Part shown: in pieces, positions 45,802 through 57,745 of the stretch | Layout: each line of letters starts with the position of its first letter | Numbering within the stretch: the stretch's first letter is position 1 | Source of the DNA: Sipunculus nudus | Lineage: Eukaryota; Annelida; Sipuncula; Golfingiida; Sipunculidae | DNA length: 64,000 bases | Direction of reading: 5' to 3' | NCBI GenBank assembly: GCA_026874595.1 | Contig: CM049306.1 | Location: 85,028,142-85,092,141, forward strand | Made by a program: the position numbers and the translations under genes | The notes under the pieces: model-generated | Told to the model about the DNA's origin: nothing | What the model saw: the letters and a program-made list of their open reading frames with translations, nothing else | Database searches by the model: none

Positions 45802-46070
45802 CCCTTTACTGATCACCGGTCAACTTAAGTGCACTCAAAAGTGACACCTTAAACTCCCACATAAGGCTAGGTTCTCAGAGGTCAAATATATTGCATATTT
45901 ACTTTCTGTTCTGAAGATTTCAGGATTTTAACCTAAAGCAGAATTTCTCTGTAGAAACATTTGAAAATTTGGTAAAGATACAACTAAAGCTGAGCTAGAT
46001 ATTGACTGTAATGTCATATGTTAAGAATGTCAGGAATCAGAAATCCTAAATACCGGTATACAGGAAAGGG
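45802..46070. mobile_element. 269-bp TTAA-flanked MITE (piggyBac-like)
   Basis: TTAA at 45,798-45,801 and 46,071-46,074. Terminal inverted repeats CCCTTTACTGATCACCGGT and ACCGGTATACAGGAAAGGG match at 15 of 19 positions. No coding capacity. The first ten bases equal those of the 5.6-kb element inside the LINE, so the same or a related transposase probably moved both. Confidence 0.82.
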
Positions 46071-46074
46071 TTAA

Positions 46075-49000
46075 TCAGTATACAAAAATGCACTAAGGGC
46101 AGCTTCCTTGTACATTCTCACAATTCAGAAAAGGCTATTTATGGCCATCAGAAAGAATTATTATAAGCCAGCTTTAAGAAAAAAACCAAGAAGTTATTAT
46201 TAAAAAATGTTGTTGTATTTGCTCGGTAGGAGTTGTTTTCCTGTAGTGTTTTATTGCTCTTATTTATTAAGAAAATATAGGGGCGAGGGGTTTGAACAGC
46301 TCCAAATAATTTAAAAGTTTGTTTTTAAATTACCAGGCAAATAATTTAAGGATGAACATTTCATGGATTTTACAGCATTGTTTACGTCCAGGGGTTATAA
46401 CATTAGTCATGAATACATGACTCAGTAGTCATTTATATTGAACTTGAGGCCCACTGGAGTGGTGGTATAAGTCATATGGGGAACTCCAGTGCAAGGGCCA
46501 TCCATCCTTTTGCATTACTATGGTTGTAAACATTTGGTTATGTTAACATTTGGCAAAAGCTAATGAATTAACACAAGAGAATACATGTGAACTCACTAAC
46601 TGAAGTGTAAATCCAATTGCTACAGAAACCAATCATTTCCTGTGTCACACACAATGAAGCCATCTCACAGTAACCCATGCAAGATATGCTGATACAAATG
46701 CAGTCAGGAAGTTCATGGGATTAATACAAGGATGTTTACCAATATTCTGTGTTATAAAAATTTCTCTCGCACATAGTAGGTGTTGTTAGAAATTACACAA
46801 ATATATCTGACCATTTTCAGGTTAAATTGACAGCATACCTGAAGGCCTTTAGGTGTCAAATATGCTGAAAATATTTGTAGCCTCATCAAATGTTACAATG
46901 TGATTCTTGACATTACAAAGCACACCACTCTGACGGGATGGTGTAGACTCTTATTTTAGAGTTAAAATGCTGCTATTATATCATGTGATTAGACAACTGT
47001 CTATGAAGCATGATTTGTGATGTCTCTGAGTATAATTACATCAGTCCCTTGCCATGTTGTGACATCACAGGGCAGGTGCCACGGAAAGAAATGTAAATTT
47101 GCAGATCAGGATACTGTATTATGATGCTTGTTGATTTCTTTGTGTTCATATAGTCCAAAAGTAAAAGTGCACAGTGTTTATTTCGCAAGACATATTTTCA
47201 TATATGTTAATACTTATTTCTCACTTCAGGACCTAGAGACGATGTCACAAGAGTTGGTACGTGTGACAAAGGGGACAGACAACCAGCACTGAGGCAAGAG
47301 TGCTGACAGCAAGATTGGAGTGTATGAATTAAGGAATTCAGCAATAACAGCGCTCTGTCAGTCACCTGGCCCAGGCCATGATCCTCGTACAATCACACTG
47401 GACCTCGAGGGACCATTGTACAATTACTCATTAGTAGCAGCAACATGTGAGCATCACATGTCCATTGTTGTGCGGCTCCATGCCATCTTGTACATCAGAT
47501 TTGAAGTCGGAATCTCAGAATAATCCGATTATAATTGTGTGTTCTGTATGTATATTCTAGTCATTCTATGTGATCATTAGTCAGTGGCTGTGTCTTAGAA
47601 CAGTAAGGTACAGACAGGCTTACATCATTAGAGAAAAAAATTCATCTAATTCACATAGTACCAATATTGTATGTATATAGCTGTAATTTTATACATATGT
47701 GGTTTTGTAGTATTTTAAGGTGTAAAAATACACTGATATTGTGTTTTCTTTACACAGAATATCATAGTATCAGAGATGAATGTTCACTCAGTGTTCTAGG
47801 TCATAGAAATATAAAATGTTGGTTACTGTGATGGCGTTAATAGAAATCATACTGCAGTCATGAGAATGTACTAGGCCAGCATTTTGTAATTTATATAGAT
47901 TTAAGGTAAGTCTGGAGTGAACATACAAGACCTGGCATATCTTAAGATCATGAGAATATCCCATCTGTGTCTGTGGAAAATGCATAATTAAGTAAACCAG
48001 GGCAAGGCATAATATGGTGTTTCCTGTTCCTGCCAAACATGATCCCAAACTTCAGGGATTTGAAGGATATGGTGATCAGCCATGATCTGGACTGTTAATC
48101 AAATAAAATGACATTGACTGGAGGTAGTTCCCTACATATTCAGGTGTCCAGCTTGGAGAGGTGTTCATAGTGGCAAGTTCCATTGTATAATCCTAACATA
48201 ATAAGATATGCCAAACCAAGCCAAAATATATCTCAAAATGGAAGGGAGTGAATTTGCTTCCAGATTAGAAATCTAATGTATGTGAGATGTCATTGGAATG
48301 GGTACCATGTACTTTAATTCTGTGCATATCAAGGAAAAGAGTTGTAAGGCTTGGTCCATAGTTGACATTTAACACAGACATACCAGTATGCTAGAAATTT
48401 TGTAACCACTGATGCTGAGAAGACACTGCTGATTCAGAGAGAAATAACACAGCAGTAACACTGGTGTACTTTGTTGTCATTAAAGGACATTGATCGTTGA
48501 ATTTTATTTGTAACTAGACTTCTTGTAACTGTCATATGACAGTAGCAGATGGCATAGAAATGTTCAGAATGATATTTGATGGCATTTTTATGCATTTGCT
48601 ACCTGGTGGAGATATTTGATAAAAAGAAAATTGACATTGAAAATCTTAAATAAAATCCCTTTTTGAGTCCTATGACCTTGGAAAATAGGTCAAGGTCACT
48701 GAAACTGAGTGAGAGTAAGTATTGTATTGTAGTAAGGTACATCTTGAGTAAGCATCAATGAAATTGTATAGGAAAATTGGGAGAATAATGATAATAATAA
48801 TAAGAAGAATGCCACAAACAAATATCTCAGCCCATGGATAGTTATTGATAGGTGGAGATCCAGAGTAACTCCTATTCAGTAAATCATGGTTGTGAACCAC
48901 CTACCATATGTATACACTTGACAGTAATAAGTGTGCATGCTTTTATTACTGATTTGTTCCACCAGGAGGTGTGATTTTTACCTTTCTTTTATGTCATAAG

Positions 49001-52000
49001 TACAAAAAATGGTTTCATTGAAGTGTGGAGATTTTGTTATTTTTGTTACCACCAGCTTCAGTGTAGCATTGTTAATGTTTTTTTGCACTCTCCCTTTTGC
49101 TGCAAGTAAGAATTGGTTTTTACCCTGAGAGACTGAAATGAGTGCATTTTTAATATGACCAGAAGCTATCCCTCTATCATTAGCCTGTTTAACTTTCAGT
49201 TTGCTAAGGCTGTGATAGGACCGTTTGTCCTTTACTGGCTTTAGTTGTGTCAGTTTATTTGTAAGATTTCAAAGATACACTTGACATCTTCTCATAAGAT
49301 GTTATCTGAGAAATATGACCCACTGGTCATTGTATATTACTACATATGTTAATGTAAGCTTAAGAATAACTGCAGATTCTATACCTCAAAAAAAATCTGG
49401 CTTTGATCAAATTTTTAGTAATTGAATGATGATAGTCACATTTATCAATGGCACATCCATATAACCACTTCATTCATGATGGCATAATGATAACCACCTG
49501 ATAACTGATGACACCAAATATACACATGTGACTACTCAGATGTGATCGATAGGGGGTTCTGTATGTAAGATACTTGATAACTAAGATGCTAGATATATAA
49601 GATGCTTGATATTGCCAGTGTATTCTCTTTTATGATTTAGTAATGCATGCTGAATAATGTACTTCAGAACTACAGATACATCCCAGTTCCAGGGTCCTGT
49701 TGCAACAACATTTACTGGACTAAGGGCCAGCAGCTGGTCTAAATACCATTGTTACAGGTGTGATGTCATAATGGTCACCATAGTAGCACACAGGTGGTCC
49801 TGGGCTTAAGTCACATGCATGACTGACGTCACCTTATTTAACACACCCCAGGGTCAATAAGCCTTCATATAAATCATTTGTATTTTGTTTAACTATCAAA
49901 GCTATCTGTTATCAGTGACTAATAATGGTTTCTTAATCCCACGGCTTAATTCAAAACACCAGATGTTATTATTGTGATGTCTCTCTGAATGAGAATCTTG
50001 TCACAAGTTAAAGATGCATGAATTACATGGAAATGATGAAAGGATTGATAGAAACACTGTATGGAGAGTCACTTTATAATTTTCATGTAATATTAATTAA
50101 CATTTACTTTTTTTTAATAATAAACTAAATACTGAATTAGATAATCAGTTATTTATTTACACTGCTTTAATCACTGGTCAGTAGGCCTTTTAAATGATGC
50201 TAATATTAACATTTATAATTGATTTTATATTGCTAATTATCCTTTGTATAATGCATTTAAGCACATAAATCAGTTTTGTTAAGAATGATATTTTAACAGT
50301 CATGGTCCACATGGCACACAGGTGGTCATGTGTCCTGGAAAAGATGTGTCCTGCAAATTAGGGAGAAATATTTGAAATAATATTTCCCTAACAGATTTCC
50401 CTCTGCAGCTTTTGGACAAGTACTTCTGGCTTCATATTTGAAAGATAATTACACTTTTAGTGATAATGCCAGATTAATACAGCATGTGTCCAGAAATATA
50501 ATAAAATTAGTTTGGCAAAAAGTAAACTTTTAATAAACACTATATCCGCCTAGAAATGGTTGGTCAATATTTAAATATGCAGTAGTCATATTTGCATGTT
50601 TTGTCCCTTTACGGCCAAGATAAATTTCAGACAGATTTTGACACTGTTTATATTAATATTACTGGTATTATTTTGCAGGTTATCATTCATCTTTACCAAG
50701 TTTCCAGAGTAACGGAGATGGTTTGCTTTGGGTTAAAGGAATTCTTTAGAACTGAAAAAAATAAATACGCATGATGTCGAACAAAATCTTCCCAAATTGT
50801 GCCCTTTTCGGTTTCAATCGTTAGTGGTCCTCTGAGCAGGGAAGGGTTAGGAGACTGTTTATATTGTTTTATACCTCGAAACTGCTCCATTTTGGATTGA
50901 TAGACTAGACTATAATGTATATGGTCAACGTATTCTAAATCTATGATGTAACCAAATCCATGGATCACAAGCCATGCTTTACACTTATTGACGAAAGTTT
51001 GATTTTGTGGTGCCGCTGGTCACCGAGAGCTAAAAATGACCAAATAAAACCCCATAAGATTGCATATTTCCTTAAGTTGGTGGTTATTTTCACGTATTTC
51101 AGCATGCCCTTTTTGCTCATTCTTCATTTTTCTTTCATTTATTCCATTGTCAGCCGATGATTGATACGTGTTAAAGCCTATTTGCAGTATTTTTACTTGT
51201 TTCATTGATATAAATTACAACAAGTATTACTATGTGTTATTTTAATATTTTAGGCAGGTGACTGTTCACCATGTAATTGTTTCAATGTTGATATATTATA
51301 TAAACTATAGACCATTATTCAGTTTATCTTTGATTCCTATATTCATCCATGTTATTTCATGAGAAACTATATAGCGTGTTCCGTATAGACAACTAGCGTC
51401 TGTCCTTGCCAGGAGTCGAGGAAACTGGGTTACTGAGATGGACTTTACAACTGCTTCTCTCATTTGCATTGCAAGTGTGTGTAAGTCATGATATCAATTT
51501 GACAATCTTGAGAAATGACTGTAGGACTCTGAAGTACTTTACCTTATTTGACCAGTCCAGTCTGAGGCAACATACCTGCCGTGGTTTTGTGCATTTAACT
51601 TTGTCTGAAGTTTCCACTTTTTTTTGTTTTTATATTATTGTTTTCATTATAAATTAATTAATTCTGTGAGTTAAGACTAAAGCCCCTCCTTATAGGCACT
51701 ATTAGTCCATGTGCAGATTCATGTATATTTCCTCTTCCATATAAGGAAAGTATATTTATACCGGGCAAAAGGAAGCACTAACGTCATCCTGTAGAAGCCA
51801 TCGCCCAAATTTGATTCCATTGTTTATTAAGTGGATGTCTCATATTCTTATCTTAATCCGCATCAGAAAATCAGATGATAGTGGTTAGATATGGGACTGC
51901 CAGGCCAAGTGTAATCTTACATTGGAAATCGGAAGAAAATTTAATCATGGAATATTTATTGATCTAACCAACTAAAAAATGATTTATTCGGTAGATTATA

Positions 52001-53968
52001 TGCTTCTGTTGCAAGTTGGCAGATTACTTCAGTGGCGTTTCTGAAGTTCGTCTGTTACTTGTAAATAGTACTATACTTTGTTCCACAGTTAGTTTTACTA
52101 AGACAAATGGCTGCTGCGGGTGTTAATATTATGTTCCTGTGTATTTTACCTAAATTTTACTTTTAAATCTAAATTAGCAGGTGAAATCTGCGGTGTATAT
52201 TCATGTGATTTTCGTATTTGCTCTTTTCTTTGTTCAGGTGATCGGTGATGTATGGTCTTGTTTATATATCAGACATTTACAGCAGATATCGTATGTGTGA
52301 AAATTAAAATGAAAAAAAAAAACCGCCCGGTAATTGATAAGAAAACGGTTTGTTTCCGTGGTGATTTCTCTTTGAAACATCATTTTAACATTAAGCCATT
52401 GAAATTACATTATAAATCCACTGCCTGGGTATACTCAATATCTTTGATAATTATGGAAACAGAAACAAGTGCGTTAAACCACGGGGGTGTGTCTGATCAG
52501 TCTAGCCTCTTGTCAGCCATTATGGTTTGTCCTTTGACTGACTTCTGTCTTCTGTGACGCAAGACGTTTAATGACCATCCGCTGGTTGTTAATACATCGA
52601 CGACCTTCATCAAAAACTGGTGACCATGTAAACTTCAAATTATTGCATCGTTCCGCCTCAGGCCATTTGGTGCTTAGGGTCAATGTTAAGATATATATAG
52701 TCACCTTACATAGATCTTTATTGTATATTTACTGGCTACAAAGAATCTCTGGTTTGCACGGAAGATCTTGGTACATGTACTCGATCGACCGCTCTAGGAC
52801 GCCAGTCATCCATAAGCCCATGGTCTGCGTCATTCTGTGGTTTAAATTGAATGATTTTCTGTGGTGCGGCAGTTTTGGTAATTGCCAAATAATTCAGCAG
52901 CATATGTTTTACATGTGTTTAAATGTATTTTGCGGGTATCTGTTCAGGGTTCATGGTAAAAAAAACTACCAAAATATTGATATCATTGTGCAAAAGATAA
53001 CAAACGTATTATACAACAACAATATCCATGAGGTGTGGCCAGGTCCAGTGTCATAAAGGTCAACTGGCTGTCAGTCAAACATGACAGAATTTAATAGATT
53101 TAATCTTCTTTGGCGGATCCAGAAAATGAACAATCTTGTCAGTTTGGCATTTAAGGAAGCCTTCCCTCGGAAGACTTAAATCTTGAATCTAATTTCTCCA
53201 ATGGCTTAAATAGATGGATGATTTCGGGCATTATTTCACAGTATCTTCGGCCATTATTATTAGTTTCTATTCACAATATTCAAATGTCAATTTCTTGTAT
53301 TTTAATGTCCCCCACCAGCTGCGAGGCTGAATACGTTCATGCCAGAATTGGGGAGGGGAAAAGGGCAGGAAACTTCTTCCATTCCCGAGCCAGTTCCCGC
53401 GTTTTTTTAATGAATTCTAGTCGCGAGAACTGCCAGTTGTTCAGAAAAAAAATATTTCAGTAAATCGCTGTTGGTCTATATATGACAAAGATTTCAGATG
53501 TTTTGAAGAACTTCCAGTTATATAGATAATACTGCTGAATACAAGGTATGAAATTGAATTTATTTTAATTACAGCCAATTTGCCAAGTCATGTGTAAAGT
53601 TGCTTTTATTAAATAACAGATGAATCGGGAAAGCAGAGGGAGCAAAATTCGACATATTATTTAATAAGAGTAGTGTTAAGCCGAATTGGTGGTGCAGACC
53701 GAATGATATTTCAACATATTCACTTGTATAATTTTGATATGTCAATTTTCAAAGGCATCTTGGTAGAAATGACATAATTATTACCACTGCCATTAGCCAA
53801 GTGTTATATGTATGTTGGCACATTGTTGAAACAAATAAAGTAACATTCCCGTGTATGGTTGCGTGTCGTTGTTTTGTAGGACAGCAGATATTTGCGAATA
53901 AATCAAGGGCCATACAAAGTAAACTCGGTATACCGTTTGCTATATTTAAAGTACACGTGCAGTATATA
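46075..53968. other. Long non-coding stretch, no recognised gene
   Basis: Nearly 8 kb without a recognised exon, RNA or transposon. It holds a short (AAT)n near 48,788-48,802. Two longer open frames exist near its end, at 52,252-52,557 and 52,571-53,056 (plus, 161 codons), neither with a recognisable domain. The region may be intronic or intergenic. Confidence 0.55.
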
Positions 53969-55625
53969 ACAAGTGACCCATGGGTCATGACGCTCAGCTG
54001 ACTAGGAAGAGATTCACAAAAGAAATTTTATCATCTGAATGGTAGTATATACCCACTCAACTGAAGCATCAAACATTAACCAACAGGCCAAGATTGTGTC
54101 TGTATTTATATATCTCAAAAATAGAGAAAAAATGCGTAAAAGTTTTTTATAAAAAATACAGGTGGCTCCACCAGTTTGCAGAAACTAATAAAAAACACTT
54201 AATGGTCAATATCCATGCAAAGAATCATGGTGATCTCTGCATTAGTTGTTCAGATACTTCAGCTTTTTTGTCCATTATTCTGAGGGATACTTCGGAGTCC
54301 TATAGCTTGAAGGATATGGGAAACAGAGACCTAATTTTAGGTTTCCACAGACACTTTTCATGGGCCTCCTTGCATGACAAATATGAAGATTCTAGGTCCA
54401 GTTGTTACGATTTGTACCCTGTTGACAGATAACCACATCTTTAAAGGTCTCAAAAATAGAGAAAAAATTCGTAAAAATTTGAAAAAATACAGGTGGCGCA
54501 CCCAGTCTGCAGAACCTGATGGAACACCTCATGATGAATATGTATGCCAAAAATCATGACCATCAGTGTTGTAGTTATTGAGATACTTCAGTTTTCGTAT
54601 CAAATTTTTCATTATTCTGGGGGGGGGGATGTTGGAGCTATACAGCTTAAAGGATATGGGTAACAGAGACCTAATTTCAGGTTTCCATGGAGACTTTTCA
54701 TTGATCTACCTGTGTGTCAAGAATAAAAATTCTAGGTCCAGCTGTTATGATTTGTGCCCTGTTAACAGATAATCATATCTTTAAAGGTCTCAAAAATAGA
54801 GAAAAAAAAATTAGTAAAATAAAACCGAACAAATACAGGTGGTGCCAACAGTCTGCAGAAAATGTTGAAACACTCCATGATCAATCTCCATGCAAACAAT
54901 TATGGTGATCTCTGCATTAGTTGTTCAGATACTTCAGCTTTTGTATCAAATTTTCCATTATTCTGAGCTGTACTTTGGAGTGCCATAGCTCAAAGGATAT
55001 GGGTAACAGAGACCTTATTTCAGGTTTCCATGGAGACTTTTCATAGGTCTCTCACTGTGTCAAGAATGAAGATTCTAGGTCCAGTCTTTACGATTTGTAC
55101 CCTGTTGACAGATAACTACATCCTTAAAGGTTAAAAATAGAGAAAACAATTCGTAAAAAAATCGAAAAATACAGGTGGCGCCACCAGTCTGCAGAAACTG
55201 ATAGAACACCTCTTGATCAATATGTATGCCAAAAATCATGACCATCAGTGATGTAGTTAATGAGATATTAGAGTTTTTGTAAAAATACAGGTGGCGCCAC
55301 CAGTCTGCAGAAACTGATAGAACACCTCTTGATCAATATGTATGCCAAAATCATGACCATCAGTGATGTAGTTAATGAGATGTTAGAGTTTTTGTATGAA
55401 ATTTTTTACTATTCTAGGGGGTACTTTGGGGCCCATTAGCTCGAAGGATATGGGTAACTGAGACCTAATTTCTGGTTTCCAAGGAGATTTTTCATGGACC
55501 TCTCAGAATGTCAAGTTACCAGATTCTAGGTCCAGCGGTTACGATTTGTGCCTGGTTAACGGACAGGCGGACGACGGACAAAGAGTGATTACTATAGCTC
55601 ATATGACTTAAGTGAGCTGAGCTAA
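53969..55625 (-). mobile_element. A-related (Helentron-like) element D with four 340-bp internal units
   Basis: Read on the minus strand it starts with hairpin AGCTCAGCTCACTTAA...ATGAGCT (55,597-55,625) and a GTCCGTCGTCCGCCTGTCC run, and ends CAGCTGAGCGTCATGACCC, GGGTCACTTGT (53,969-53,999). Family A copies have the same terminal plan. The interior is a tandem array: CTCAAAAATAGAGAAAA recurs at about 54,111, 54,449, 54,789 and 55,128, each followed by an ACAGGTGGCGCCACCAGTCT-like block and TAGGTTTCCA.GGAGACTTTT. About 117 bp is duplicated again (55,164-55,281 and 55,281-55,399). Frames at 54,094, 54,374, 54,578 and 54,714 are shadows of the array. A poly-G run lies at 54,619-54,628. Confidence 0.78.
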
Positions 55626-57517
55626 AAACTACTGGTCGGCAGTCGTTTCCTTTACTGACCTTGTGGCCGGGCAGATTTTTATTCTTGCTCCTGATCAGAT
55701 TTTCCTTAAAAATTCCATCGATATAGTCCCAGGCAGGATTGAGAATCACTTGGGGGGGGGGGGGGGGGAGTAGACCTTTTGCAGGATAAATGAGGGTTGT
55801 GTTGTGCAATGTCTTGGGAGGATTGCTTGTGCTGCGCATTCAAATCAATAGTATACCTGTGCAGGTTCGGTTGAATTAACTGTTAAATTTAAACTGAAAT
55901 GTGTCCATAAATGCATGCATCGGTTTCGATGTAATCGCTGACCCTTTTTTAGGTTTGTTGTTATAATAGAGATTCAGTATATTTTTATATACATGTTACT
56001 TTGACCATGCCAAGATATACGGAGCCCGTGATCTTTGATGTGCGCCCGGCTGCACAAGTGGGCCAGTATAACTGTATAGTTCCATAAATAATTAATCTGC
56101 CTATCAAACGCGGAAGTAAAAGGGTATTTTTTCTTGTATGCATATTTCACGCAGAGTTGTGTTGCTAAGACCTCAAAAAGCAGTGAAATTTATTTCTAGA
56201 AACCCACCAACACCGGGAAGCTGCAGCTAGCGTGTTCACGGTAATCAACAATAAATGCATTCCCCACACTCGCCTTTTGATTTCCCACAGACGTTACTCC
56301 TCTCATCAGCTCCAGATGGCGCTTTTCAAGTATAACGGTTATGTGCTTGGCTGTAAGTGAAATACAGGCGTCCCATGACAGTTTTTCATATGCGTTCCAC
56401 CCATACAAAAAAAGAATGCATATTTGCAAGTGCATAATGATACCCTTCTATTATGAGAAAGTACATTAGACCAGCTGCAGTCATTCTTCAAATACATCGG
56501 ACACTAGCAAATAGAAACAGAAGAAAGTAGTTCCTGGACTTATTTTATTTACACTTGCTGCTCAGGGGCAGGTAAGGGATTTTATAATTGGGGGGGGGGG
56601 GGGTGCCATACACTGAGGTCGAGGTTTGGTTCAGGGTATAGAGGATAGCCCTATCCATGGTTTAGAAACATTCTGAAGGTGTAGGCTATACTGGTGCAAC
56701 CTTTGGGGGTAGTTTCGATGCTCCTTTAATTTTGGTATTAATCATGTTTACTGTTTGATTTTCCAAGTTTTAAATTAGAAAAAAACTAAATACGCCCCTG
56801 ACTCGTGGACGACCTCGGGAGAGCTATATAATCTGGTACGTTCATTATAAACATTACTTTAATCTGGAGTACTTGCTTCAACATTGTTAAGTTATATATG
56901 GCTGTTGCATGCTTGCCCATGCAGAAGATGCATGCATATACATTTGATTATGGCACAATATTTTTTGTAAGGAAATATATAGTTATAGTAAAGTGTAGGC
57001 AACTCTTTAAAGGGACATAATCATGAACAATATTATGCCTATTCTTTCACACTATCAGTTCAGTTTTGCTCTGTACCTCTTATACGGCTGTTTGATACCT
57101 TGTTATGGGTCCGCGTGTTGGTAAACACAGTCCACATGTGTCTGTTTACCATTACAAGGCCGCGTGATCAGAGGGTTGATTGTTAGCCTTAACAGGCGGT
57201 GTTTCAACAAGCGGGAACATGTATTACATTTTTTGGGTTAAGTCAGTTAGGGTATCTCCTGATTGGCGTGTTGTGGCCGGGCGATGCACGCGCTGTATTT
57301 ATGTTGACATCTTTGTTCGCGCCCGGTCCACTGTTTTAAGACTCGTTTACAGGAGTAGGCAAACGGTTTTGGGCAATATTTTGGCAGGTAAAAATTTATC
57401 TTAAAGGGAAGAATCTATTTTTCATGTTAATTCAACATGCTTTGTAGGTGATTGGGCCCCTTTAATAAACTAACCAGAACAAAGTCAGCAGAGTCGTAAA
57501 GTCTTGCAACAATATAC
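55626..57517. other. Non-coding stretch with poly-G tracts and a candidate regulatory inverted repeat
   Basis: No gene recognised. Poly-G runs lie at about 55,752-55,769 and 56,590-56,602. At about 57,119-57,152 TGGTAAACAC faces GTGTCTGTTTACCA around ACATGTG, two convergent forkhead-like sites. GC content rises at 57,050-57,370. Confidence 0.5.
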
Positions 57518-57745
57518 TGGACAGTCGATGGGTAAAACGCTCGGCACTCTCCGCTGGCTACTCAAGTTCAATACCCGGCGTGGCTGTGAGAGTGGGTTGT
57601 AGTTGCCCCTCCAAGGCCGCTGGTTTTCTCCCGTTTCCTACAGCCCCTACAGACAGCTGAACGCCACCATCTGGGCAATAGAGAGTACTGGGATTAGTTA
57701 TAATACCTATTTGTAAAATTCATGTAAAAATAAATGAGTGTATAT
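57518..57745 (+). mobile_element. tRNA-derived SINE
   Basis: The head resembles a degenerate tRNA gene: an A-box-like GATGGGTAAAACGCTCGG (57,527-57,544) and, about 38 bp downstream, a B-box-like GTTCAATACCCG (57,566-57,577). Behind it is a non-tRNA body (GGCTGTGAGAGTGGGTTGTA, GGCCGCTGGTTTTCTCCCGT, CTACAGACAGCTGAACGCCA) and an AT-rich tail ending near AAAATAAATGAG. The arms do not fold as a functional tRNA. The layout is that of tRNA-headed SINEs common in molluscs; the family is not determined. Confidence 0.6.

Noticed and set aside
51438-51490. Short first exon with a signal-peptide-like start (MDFTTASLICIASVC, then GTAAGT)
   Set aside because: Only about 15 codons, no downstream exon recognised, and such patterns arise easily by chance.
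57518-57600. Functional tRNA gene
   Set aside because: The A- and B-box-like segments are present, but acceptor, anticodon and T arms do not pair; the downstream body indicates a SINE.
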